The notes beneath the pieces are model-generated. The model worked only from the letters and a program-made list of their open reading frames with translations, was not told the DNA's origin and made no database searches. DNA of 64,000 nt from NCBI GenBank assembly GCA_001941225.1, contig MSHM01000023.1, positions 1 to 64,000 of the forward strand. Direction: 5' to 3'. Positions 52,701 to 60,522 of the stretch are shown here, piece by piece. Every line of letters begins with the position of its first letter. Positions within the stretch are counted from its first letter, which is position 1. Both the position numbers and the translations under genes were made by a program. This DNA is from Oscillospiraceae bacterium Zagget12. Lineage in GTDB: Bacteria; Bacillota; Clostridia; UBA1381.

Positions 52701-53186
52701 ATGGAATATAACAGAGCGGCGGCAGTCGCTTACGCAAAGAGATGGGCATACGGCAGAAATCCCGCCTATTATGATTTTTCGGATATAGGCGGCGACTGTA
52801 CCAATTTCGCGTCGCAGTGCATTTATGCCGGCAGCGGCGTTATGAACTACACGCCGACATACGGCTGGTATTATATTTCGGTGAATGACCGCGCTCCGGC
52901 GTGGACCGGAGTTGACGAGCTGTATAGATTTCTGACGACAAACCGCGGCGCGGGACCGCGCGCCGTTGAAACCGACCTGGCACAGATTAGGGACGGAGAT
53001 ATAATTCAGCTGAAATTTAGGGAGCAGGAGCGCTTTGACCATACGCCGGTTGTGGTGGACGCAGGAAACGGAACACCCGGCAGTATTATGGTTGCGGCAC
53101 ATTCCAATGATTCGGACTGCCGCCCGCTGTCCACTTACAGATATATCGAAATACGTCCTTTGCATATAACTGATGTCGGAGAGTGA
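52701..53186 (+). CDS. Amidase-domain (Amidase_6) protein
   Basis: A 161-residue protein with the YNRxxAVxYAxxWA start, DIGGDCTNFASQC catalytic Cys motif, FDHTPVVV His region and HSNDS near the end. This is the NlpC/CHAP-like papain fold of Amidase_6, seen in clostridial and sporulation-associated wall proteins. No signal peptide is evident, so it may act in the mother cell or be released late; this is inference. AAGGGA precedes ATG 52701. TATAAT lies upstream (about 52666), but I cannot assign a sigma factor. Confidence 0.8.
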   Translation: MEYNRAAAVAYAKRWAYGRNPAYYDFSDIGGDCTNFASQCIYAGSGVMNYTPTYGWYYISVNDRAPAWTGVDELYRFLTTNRGAGPRAVETDLAQIRDGDIIQLKFREQERFDHTPVVVDAGNGTPGSIMVAAHSNDSDCRPLSTYRYIEIRPLHITDVGE

Positions 53187-53201
53187 AATTAAAGATTTCG
53201 G

Positions 53202-53230
53202 TTGAATAATTTTCATATTGGTGGTAAAAT
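53202..53230 (+). promoter_or_regulatory. Promoter of the ABC exporter pair
   Basis: TTGAAT (53202-53207), 17 bp, TAAAAT (53225-53230). Confidence 0.7.
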
Positions 53231-53274
53231 AAATAAAGCAAAATTTTTCACAAAAGAGGTGTTACAATTTAATT

Positions 53275-55014
53275 ATGAAACGATTATTTCCGTTTTTAAA
53301 GCCGTACCGCTTGCAGCTTACAATAGGACCGTTTTTTAAGCTGTCTGAGGCGGTACTGGAGCTACTTATTCCCACGCTTATGGCGCTTTTAATCGATAAC
53401 GGCGTAAACGCGGGCAATAAAGATTATATTATAAAAATGGGCATAGTGATGCTTGTAATCGCCACATTCGGCGTTATGTTCGCGTATATATGCCAATACA
53501 GCGCGTCCATAGCCTCGCAGGGATTCGGCACGGACGTGCGAAACGCAATGTTTAAAAAAATAGAAACATTGTCCTTTACTCAGCTTGATAAATTCGGCAC
53601 GCCGTCGCTGATAAACCGTATAACGGGCGATGTGAACCAGCTGCAGTCTGCGGTGGCGATGCTTATACGGCTTGTAATTCGCGCGCCGTTTTTGTGTGTC
53701 GGCGGACTTATTATGGCTATGATGATTGATTTGAAATTATCGATTATTTTTATGATTGTTATACCGCTGTTTATTTTGGTGCTGTTTCTTGTAATGTTCA
53801 AGGCGGTGCCGCTGTATAAATCGGTGCAGAAAAAGCTCGACTCTCTCACTCTTGTATTGCGTGAAAATCTGTCGGGCGTGCGCGTAATACGCGCTTTCGC
53901 GGGCGGACACCGCGAAAAGGAACGCTTTAACGATAAAAATAAGGATTACGCCGATACCGCAATACGCGTGGGAAAAATCGCTGCGCTTACGAATCCGCTC
54001 ACTTCGATAATTATGAATCTTGCGGCAATCGCGGTTATTTATTTCGGCGGAATACGCGTAAATACGGGTAATTTGTCGCAGGGCGAGGTTATAGCGTTTA
54101 TAAACTACATCACACAGATTTTAAACGCTATGATAATTGTTGCGAACCTTGTTATTTTATATACAAAGGCATACGCCTCGGCACTCAGAGTAAGCGAGGT
54201 TCTTGCCGCCGAGCCCGCTATTAAATACGGAACGACAGCCGCGGCGGACAAATCGGACAACGCGGTTGAATTTAAAAATGTTTCGCTGACCTACGGCACA
54301 AGTAAAATTCCCGCGGTGGACGATATAAATTTAACCGTTAAAAAAGGCGAAACTCTCGGCATTATCGGCGGTACAGGCTCCGGCAAGACAACCCTTATAA
54401 GCCTTATTCCGCGCTTTTATGACGCGACGCGCGGCGAGGTGCTTATAAACGGCGTAAGCATAGCCGATTACAGTGAGGAGGCTTTGCGCTCCTTGGTGGC
54501 GGTGGTACAGCAGAGGGCGGCACTGTTTTCGGGAACTATTGCCGATAATATGCGTATGGCAAAGGCGGACGCGACGATAGAGGAAATGCGCGAGGCGGCA
54601 TCTGTCGCTCAGGCAACGGAATTTATAGACCGTCTGGAGGACGGCTTTGAAACTTACGTTTCGCAGGGAGGAAACAATCTTTCCGGCGGACAGAAACAGC
54701 GTCTTACTATAGCGCGGGCGCTTGTTAAAAAATCGCCGATACTTATTCTTGACGACAGCGCCAGCGCGCTTGACTACGCGACCGACGCGGCTTTGCGCCG
54801 AGCCATAAAGGAAAGCACGGATAATCAAACTGTGATAATCGTGTCGCAGCGCGTCAATTCCGTAAAGAACGCCGACAGAATAGCCGTTATGGACGACGGT
54901 GAAATCGTAGGAGTAGGCACGCACAAAGAGCTTGTGAAGAATTGTGAAATTTACAGAGAAATATGCAGCTCACAGGAGCAGTTGGAGGAGGGTGATGAAA
55001 ATGAAGAAGGATAA
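53275..55014 (+). CDS. Heterodimeric ABC exporter subunit with degenerate ATPase
   Basis: A 579-residue type I ABC half-exporter: six membrane helices and an ATPase with Walker A GGTGSGKTT and signature LSGGQKQR. The Walker B end reads ILILDDSASALD, so the catalytic Glu is Asp, and the switch His is replaced (VSQRVNS). This is the degenerate-site half of heterodimeric exporters such as TM287/288. The next gene overlaps it and has the intact site. GAGGTG is about 14 bases from the ATG, a long spacing. Substrate unknown (drug or lipid). Confidence 0.88.
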   Translation: MKRLFPFLKPYRLQLTIGPFFKLSEAVLELLIPTLMALLIDNGVNAGNKDYIIKMGIVMLVIATFGVMFAYICQYSASIASQGFGTDVRNAMFKKIETLSFTQLDKFGTPSLINRITGDVNQLQSAVAMLIRLVIRAPFLCVGGLIMAMMIDLKLSIIFMIVIPLFILVLFLVMFKAVPLYKSVQKKLDSLTLVLRENLSGVRVIRAFAGGHREKERFNDKNKDYADTAIRVGKIAALTNPLTSIIMNLAAIAVIYFGGIRVNTGNLSQGEVIAFINYITQILNAMIIVANLVILYTKAYASALRVSEVLAAEPAIKYGTTAAADKSDNAVEFKNVSLTYGTSKIPAVDDINLTVKKGETLGIIGGTGSGKTTLISLIPRFYDATRGEVLINGVSIADYSEEALRSLVAVVQQRAALFSGTIADNMRMAKADATIEEMREAASVAQATEFIDRLEDGFETYVSQGGNNLSGGQKQRLTIARALVKKSPILILDDSASALDYATDAALRRAIKESTDNQTVIIVSQRVNSVKNADRIAVMDDGEIVGVGTHKELVKNCEIYREICSSQEQLEEGDENEEG

Positions 55015-56722
55015 CACCTTATCCAGGCTTTACTCGTATGTGGCGGAGCATAAAAAATACTTTGTGCTGGTTATAATATCGGCGCTTTTGGCGAATGTGT
55101 TTATGCTTGCCGCGCCGTATATTTCAGGACTTGCCATAGATTATATCAAGGGCGAGAACAATGTGGATTTTCCGATGGTGATAAAATTCATAGGAATACT
55201 TTTCGCGGTGTATGTGCTTAACGCGCTGTTCACCTGGGGTATGACCGTTTTCACCAACGCGCTTTCAAACAGAACAATAGAAAAAATGCGCAAGGACGCG
55301 TTCGGAAAAATCTCAAAGCTGCCGCTGAGGTTCTTTGACGGACATTCGCACGGCGATATTATAAGCCGTCTTACAAACGATATTGACGCGGTGTCCGAGG
55401 GACTTTTGCAGGGAATAACTCAGCTTTTTTCGGGTCTGGTGACTGTTATCGGCTCGCTTGCACTGATGTTTATGCTGAATTGGAAGATTACGCTGTGCGT
55501 TATTGTGATAACGATAATATGTATTTTCGTTTCAAAGTTTATCGCCACAAATTCGGGCAAGATGTTCCGCTTGCAGGCGCAGACTGTCGGCGAGCTTAAC
55601 GGATACGTTTCCGAAACGGTGGGAAATCTTAAGGTTGTGAAGGCGTTCGGCTATGAGGACAGGAGCGCGGAGGTTTTCGGCGAAATAAACAGCCGCTTGT
55701 ATGACTGCGGGCAGAAGGCGCAGTTTTATTCGTCGCTTGTAAATCCGACCACAAGATATATAAATAATTTGGCGTATATTTCCGTCGGAGTTTTGGGCGG
55801 ACTTGCCGCGCTTGCGGGTCATTTGAGCGTCGGTATAATTTCGAGCTTTCTTATATATGCGACGCAGTTTGCGCGCCCGATAAACGATATGACGAGTATA
55901 CTCACTCAGCTGCAGTCCGCACAGGCGGCGGCGGCAAGAATATTCGCTCTCGGCGATATTGAGCCGGAAAAGCCGGACGACAATCTCCCCGAGCTTGACG
56001 TCAAGGGCGGCGAGGTTGTGTTTAAGGACGTGGATTTTTCATACGATAAGGACCGCGAACTGATAAAGAATTTGAGCATAACGGCAAAGCCGGGTATGCG
56101 CGTGGCGATAGTCGGACCTACGGGCGCGGGCAAAACCACGATAGTAAATTTGCTTATGAATTTCTACGGCGTGGACAGAGGCGCGATTTTTGTTGACGGT
56201 CAGAATATAGATAACGTAACGCGCGACAGCCTGAGGAAAAATTTCGGTATGGTACTTCAGGATACGTGGCTGTTTTCGGGCACGGTAAAGGAAAATATAG
56301 CCTACGGCAAGGAGGGCGCGACCGACGAGGAAATCATCGCCGCGGCAAAGGCGGCGTCCGCGCACGGATTTATAAGACGTCTGCCGGACGGCTATGACAC
56401 AATGATAACCGAGGACGGCGGCAATCTTTCGGGCGGTCAAAAGCAGCTGCTTACAATAGCGCGCGCAATGCTTTCCGACCCGAGGGTGCTTATTTTGGAC
56501 GAGGCCACCTCAAATGTCGATACAATGACCGAGCAGAGAATCCAAAAGGCGTTTCTGAAGATGATGGAGGGAAGAACAAGCTTTATTATCGCTCACCGTC
56601 TTTCAACGATACGCGGAGCTGATTTGATATTGGTTATGGATAAGGGACGAATTATAGAGCAGGGAACCCACGAGGAGCTGCTCGCAAAGAACGGATTTTA
56701 TACAAAGCTGTATAACAGTTAA
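55001..56722 (+). CDS. Heterodimeric ABC exporter subunit with intact ATPase
   Basis: A 573-residue partner of the preceding gene, overlapping it by 14 bases. It has six membrane helices, Walker A GPTGAGKTT, signature LSGGQKQL, Walker B VLILDEATSNVD with catalytic Glu, and switch His in IIAHRLSTIR. GGAGGAGG (54984-54991) lies nine bases before ATG 55001; an ATG at 54995 is possible but too close. Together the two genes make one exporter with one consensus and one degenerate ATP site. Confidence 0.88.
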   Translation: MKKDNTLSRLYSYVAEHKKYFVLVIISALLANVFMLAAPYISGLAIDYIKGENNVDFPMVIKFIGILFAVYVLNALFTWGMTVFTNALSNRTIEKMRKDAFGKISKLPLRFFDGHSHGDIISRLTNDIDAVSEGLLQGITQLFSGLVTVIGSLALMFMLNWKITLCVIVITIICIFVSKFIATNSGKMFRLQAQTVGELNGYVSETVGNLKVVKAFGYEDRSAEVFGEINSRLYDCGQKAQFYSSLVNPTTRYINNLAYISVGVLGGLAALAGHLSVGIISSFLIYATQFARPINDMTSILTQLQSAQAAAARIFALGDIEPEKPDDNLPELDVKGGEVVFKDVDFSYDKDRELIKNLSITAKPGMRVAIVGPTGAGKTTIVNLLMNFYGVDRGAIFVDGQNIDNVTRDSLRKNFGMVLQDTWLFSGTVKENIAYGKEGATDEEIIAAAKAASAHGFIRRLPDGYDTMITEDGGNLSGGQKQLLTIARAMLSDPRVLILDEATSNVDTMTEQRIQKAFLKMMEGRTSFIIAHRLSTIRGADLILVMDKGRIIEQGTHEELLAKNGFYTKLYNS

Positions 56723-56740
56723 ATTTGGGCGAAATACAAA

Positions 56741-56771
56741 AGCGAAAAAGCGCGGTGCTTTTTCGCTTTTT
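56741..56771. terminator. Terminator after the ABC exporter pair
   Basis: AGCGAAAAAGC (56741-56751) pairs with GCTTTTTCGCT (56757-56767), then a T run. It is shared with the convergent amidotransferase gene. Confidence 0.85.
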
Positions 56772-56776
56772 GTTTG

Positions 56777-57481
56777 TTATCGGCAAGCGTCTACAAATGC
56801 CTTGAAAATTTTCAGACTGTTTTTGTTTATATGAAAATCAAATTCGGGGTGCCATTGTAATCCCCAAACAAAATCCTTTCCGGTATGCGCCGCCGCCTCG
56901 ATGAGCCCGTCCTCCGACTCGGCGAGTATTTCCAGATTATCGCCCAATTTTTTTATCGCCTGATGGTGGTAGCTGTTTACGCCGAGTCTTTCCGTGCAGA
57001 GTAAATCATACAGCGGAGAGGGCTTTTTAATATTCACATAATGCGCGGTATCGGTGTAGGGAGGGCTCATATGATGCTCGATACCGCTCGGATACTCCGT
57101 CGGTAAATCCTGATATAATGTTCCGCCCTGCAAAACGTTAATAAGCTGTACGCCTCGGCAAATTCCCAATACGGGTTTATTCTCTTCCAATGCTTTCGCA
57201 TACAACGCGCTTTCGAGAGAATCCCTTGCCGCGCAGGAAATGCCGCAGCCTTCTCTCTCAACCTCTCCGTAAAGTGCCGGCGACACATCATGCCCGCCGG
57301 TCATAAGCAGACCGCCGCAAAGGTCAAATATTTTGAGAGCGTCCCGCACGCCGCAGTTAAGCGGAAGAATGAGCGGTATGCCGCCGGCGGCTTCAATGCC
57401 GTTCATATAACCCGGGAGCATCCAAATGCTTTCCCTGCCGTCGTCCCACAAGGGCACAACGGCGATAATTTTTTTAGCCAT
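56777..57481 (-). CDS. PuuD-type gamma-glutamyl hydrolase (class I amidotransferase)
   Basis: A 234-residue cytosolic hydrolase. The nucleophile Cys lies in LGICRGVQLINVLQGG and the His/Glu pair in GLQWHPEFDF. GLLMTGGHDVSPALYGE is typical of peptidase C26 proteins such as PuuD, which cleave gamma-glutamyl-GABA. The natural substrate may differ. ATG 57481 is preferred (AGG nine bases before). It is divergent from the ABC-F operon. Confidence 0.85.
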   Translation of the reverse strand: MAKKIIAVVPLWDDGRESIWMLPGYMNGIEAAGGIPLILPLNCGVRDALKIFDLCGGLLMTGGHDVSPALYGEVEREGCGISCAARDSLESALYAKALEENKPVLGICRGVQLINVLQGGTLYQDLPTEYPSGIEHHMSPPYTDTAHYVNIKKPSPLYDLLCTERLGVNSYHHQAIKKLGDNLEILAESEDGLIEAAAHTGKDFVWGLQWHPEFDFHINKNSLKIFKAFVDACR

Positions 57482-57535
57482 ATTCATCACCTACGAAAAT
57501 GTATTTTGCGTTTTTTCCCGCAAATTAGATTTAGC

Positions 57536-57564
57536 TTGCAATTATATCATTATTATAGTATAAT
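57536..57564 (+). promoter_or_regulatory. Promoter of the ABC-F / thyX-like / folA operon
   Basis: TTGCAA (57536-57541), 17 bp, TATAAT (57559-57564), 39 bp before the first ATG. Confidence 0.75.
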
Positions 57565-57603
57565 TTAGAAATAAAATCAACAAATTTAACAGGAGAATAA
57601 TAA

Positions 57604-59223
57604 ATGATAACGGTAACGAATGTAAGTCTGAATTTCAGCGGGCAAAATCTGTTTTCGGACGTCAATTTAAAATTCACGCCGGGCAACTGCTACGGCGTAA
57701 TAGGCGCGAACGGCGCGGGAAAATCCACGTTTTTGCGTATACTTTCGGGCGACCTTGACTCGACAACGGGCGAGGTTTCGATTGACCCGAATTTCCGTAT
57801 GTCGGTGCTGAAACAGGACCATTTCGCCTTTGACGAATACACCGTGCTTGACACGATTATTATGGGCAATAAAAAGCTCTACGACATAATGAAGGAAAAG
57901 GACGCTCTGTATGAAAAGGAGGACTTTTCCGATGAGGACGGAATAAGAGCGGCGGAGCTTGAGGCGGAGTTCGCGGAGATGGACGGCTGGGAGGCTGATT
58001 CAAACGCGTCAAAGCTGATGCAGGGACTCGGACTCGACGAGAGCATATTGTATTCCGTGATGGCGGATTTGGGCGGCAATGAAAAGGTCAAGGTGCTGCT
58101 TGCTCAGGCGCTTTTCGGCGATCCCGACATAATACTTCTGGACGAGCCGACAAACCACCTTGATTTGCAGGCGATTGAATGGCTTGAGGATTTTCTGCTC
58201 GATTATGAGGGCACTGTGATAGTTGTGTCCCACGACAGATATTTTCTGAACGTGGTATGCACGCATATTGTGGATATAGATTACTCAAAGGTAAAAATGT
58301 ATGTGGGCAATTATGAGTTTTGGTACGAGTCAAGCCAGATGATGGAGAGGCTTATTAAGCAGCAGAACAAAAAGGCTGAGGAAAAAATCAAGGAATTGCA
58401 GACCTTTATTCAGCGCTTTTCGGCAAACAAATCAAAGTCAAAGCAAGCGACAAGCCGTAAAAAGATGCTTGACAAGCTCACCGTCGAGGAGCTGCCCGCG
58501 TCGTCAAGACGCTACCCGTTTGTCGGATTTGAAATGGACCGCGAGGCGGGACGCGATTTGCTGACGGTGGACGGCGTTTCAAAGACCGTGAACGGAGAAA
58601 AGCTCATCAACAATATATCCTTTACAATGAATCATGACGACAAGATTGCCGTCATAGGCGAGAGCGAAATTGCCATAACCGCGCTTATGCAGATACTTGC
58701 CGGTGAAAGCGAGTCGGACGCGGGAACGGTTAAATGGGGCGTAAGCACGTCGAGGAGCTATTTCCCGAAGGACAATTCAAAATATTTCGACGGCTGCGAG
58801 CTAAACCTTGTTGACTGGCTGCGCCAATACAGCGCGGCGGGATTTGAAACTCAGAATGAGTCGTATATACGCGGATTTTTGGGCAGAATGTTGTTTTCCG
58901 GCGACGATGTGTTCAAAAAGGTAAATGTGCTGTCGGGCGGCGAAAAGGTAAGGTGTATGCTTTCGCGAATGATGCTGTACGGCTCAAACGTGCTGATACT
59001 CGATCAGCCTACCAATCATCTCGACCTTGAGTCGATAACGGCTGTCAACAACGGTCTTAAGGCATTCAAGGGCAATGTGATATTCGCGTCGCATGACCAT
59101 GAGTTTGTGAACACGGTGGCAAACAGAATTATAGATATTCAGGCGGACGGAAGTATTGTTGACAGAATGTGTACCTTTGACGAGTATATTGAAATGAGGA
59201 GGGCGAAGAAAGGTGAAATTTGA
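57604..59223 (+). CDS. ABC-F family ATPase
   Basis: A 539-residue soluble protein with two ATPase domains and no membrane part, a ribosome-associated ABC-F type. Domain 1 has Walker A GANGAGKST, an unusual signature region DLGGNEKVKVLLAQ and Walker B IILLDEPTNHLD. A charged linker (about 245-290) links to domain 2, where Walker A is degenerate (GESEIAITAL), the signature is LSGGEKVRCML and Walker B reads LILDQPTNHLD with Gln for the catalytic Glu. Only one ATP site may turn over. CAGGAG precedes the ATG. Two genes overlap or closely follow it. Confidence 0.88.
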   Translation: MITVTNVSLNFSGQNLFSDVNLKFTPGNCYGVIGANGAGKSTFLRILSGDLDSTTGEVSIDPNFRMSVLKQDHFAFDEYTVLDTIIMGNKKLYDIMKEKDALYEKEDFSDEDGIRAAELEAEFAEMDGWEADSNASKLMQGLGLDESILYSVMADLGGNEKVKVLLAQALFGDPDIILLDEPTNHLDLQAIEWLEDFLLDYEGTVIVVSHDRYFLNVVCTHIVDIDYSKVKMYVGNYEFWYESSQMMERLIKQQNKKAEEKIKELQTFIQRFSANKSKSKQATSRKKMLDKLTVEELPASSRRYPFVGFEMDREAGRDLLTVDGVSKTVNGEKLINNISFTMNHDDKIAVIGESEIAITALMQILAGESESDAGTVKWGVSTSRSYFPKDNSKYFDGCELNLVDWLRQYSAAGFETQNESYIRGFLGRMLFSGDDVFKKVNVLSGGEKVRCMLSRMMLYGSNVLILDQPTNHLDLESITAVNNGLKAFKGNVIFASHDHEFVNTVANRIIDIQADGSIVDRMCTFDEYIEMRRAKKGEI

Positions 59224-59863
59224 GAATACGGAGGTTTACGGATTTAAAAGAGCGCTGCGCGGTATGAGAAATCCGTTGGAGTCGTGGGCGAAAAACGATA
59301 CCGTTGAGGAAAACGGCACGGTGACTATAGGTGAAAACGATTTGGGACTCGCGCAAAGACTTATAAAATCAGGCAGCGAGCACAGAAAGTTTATGCGTCA
59401 GATTATGGTGTCGGTGGATATTACCGCGCCGCTGTACTGGTGGAAGGAATTTGACACGTACAAGGTCGGCACAGTGGCAAACAGCACCTCAACAATGCAC
59501 AAGTTAGCGTCCACGCCGATAACGGCAGACTGCTTTGAAATTGACGATTACAATGCCGATTTGGACTATGACGGCGTTAGATTGGGCGATGTGATTGACG
59601 GACATATTGAATTTCTGGAAAGTATGCGCCAAAAGTATCTTGAAACAAAGGACAAGGCGTATTGGAAAGAGCTTATTCGCTGGCTGCCCGAATCATGGCA
59701 GCAGACAAGAACCGTTACAATGACATACGAAAATCTCCTTGCGATGTGCTCCGCGGGGCAGCGCCGTTTTCATAAGCTCACGGAGTGGTCGAAATCGTTC
59801 ATTGCCTGGGCTAGAACACTTCCCTACGCGCAGGAATTGATTTTCCTTGACGAGCTGTTATGA
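59213..59863 (+). CDS. ThyX-like protein coupled to folA
   Basis: A 216-residue protein starting at GTG 59213 (overlapping the ABC-F stop by 11 bases, GGAGG upstream) and ending in a 4-base overlap with folA. The core GSEHRKFMRQI followed by YWWKEFDTYKVGTVANSTSTMHK has the placement of the flavin-dependent thymidylate synthase motif (RHRxxSxNxxSxR). Thr-Tyr-Lys takes the place of Arg-His-Arg, while the Asn and Ser are roughly kept. Coupling to dihydrofolate reductase supports a thymidylate role. It could be a phage-type or inactive relative; a hypothetical function must be allowed. Confidence 0.5.
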   Translation: MKFENTEVYGFKRALRGMRNPLESWAKNDTVEENGTVTIGENDLGLAQRLIKSGSEHRKFMRQIMVSVDITAPLYWWKEFDTYKVGTVANSTSTMHKLASTPITADCFEIDDYNADLDYDGVRLGDVIDGHIEFLESMRQKYLETKDKAYWKELIRWLPESWQQTRTVTMTYENLLAMCSAGQRRFHKLTEWSKSFIAWARTLPYAQELIFLDELL

Positions 59864-60372
59864 AGATAATAGCCGCGGTTGACGAAAGGTGGGGAATAGG
59901 CAAAAACGGCGGTCTGCTGTTTTCTCTCCCGTCGGATATGAGGTTTTTTAAGGAAAAGACAATGGGCAAAACGGTGATTATGGGGCGAAAGACCTTTGAA
60001 TCGCTCCCGGGCGGCAAGCCGCTTTGTGGCAGAGAAAATATCGTGCTTAGCGCGGACAGAGGCTTTACGGCGCGCGGAGCAAGGGTTTTTCACACGGCGG
60101 AGGATTTGCTTTGCGAGTACGCGAAGTCCGGCGCGTTCGTTATAGGCGGCGGAAGAGTATATGAGCTGCTTTTACCCTATTGCTCCGAGGCGTATATAAC
60201 GCATATATGCGCCGACGGCGGCGCGGACGTTTTTTTCCCGAATTTGGACGCGTCCGAGGAGTGGCGCGCGGCTGAAATATCGGAGCCGGTTACGGAGAAC
60301 GGCGTAAAATTTCGGTTTTACAAATATGAGCGCATAAAGCCGCGCCTTTTAGGGTCGGCAATCGCATTTTGA
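59860..60372 (+). CDS. folA: Dihydrofolate reductase
   Basis: A 170-residue enzyme reducing dihydrofolate with NADPH. Features: IIAAVDERWGIGKNGGLLFSLPSDMRFFK with the active-site acid at Asp (PSDM), VIMGRKTFESLPG, NIVLS and FVIGGGRVYELLLPYC. Its ATG overlaps the upstream stop (ATGA), so translation is coupled. It has about ten extra C-terminal residues beyond the usual end. Usually needed where thymidylate synthesis oxidises folate (ThyA), which is not in the window. Confidence 0.95.
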   Translation: MKIIAAVDERWGIGKNGGLLFSLPSDMRFFKEKTMGKTVIMGRKTFESLPGGKPLCGRENIVLSADRGFTARGARVFHTAEDLLCEYAKSGAFVIGGGRVYELLLPYCSEAYITHICADGGADVFFPNLDASEEWRAAEISEPVTENGVKFRFYKYERIKPRLLGSAIAF

Positions 60373-60416
60373 ACAAAAAACACTGTAATTTATACATTAA
60401 ATTTATGAAAAACACT

Positions 60417-60444
60417 TTGAAATTTTTAAAAAATATGTTATTAT
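60417..60444 (+). promoter_or_regulatory. Promoter of the second PL11 lyase
   Basis: TTGAAA (60417-60422), 16 bp, TATTAT (60439-60444). An inverted repeat TTTTAC..GTAAAA (60469-60484) lies in the leader and may be an operator. Confidence 0.55.
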
Positions 60445-60522
60445 ATAGATAATAAATACTATGCGTAATTTTACTTACGTAAAAATATGTTGTATGTTAT
60501 ATATCAGAGGGAGGATAATGAA

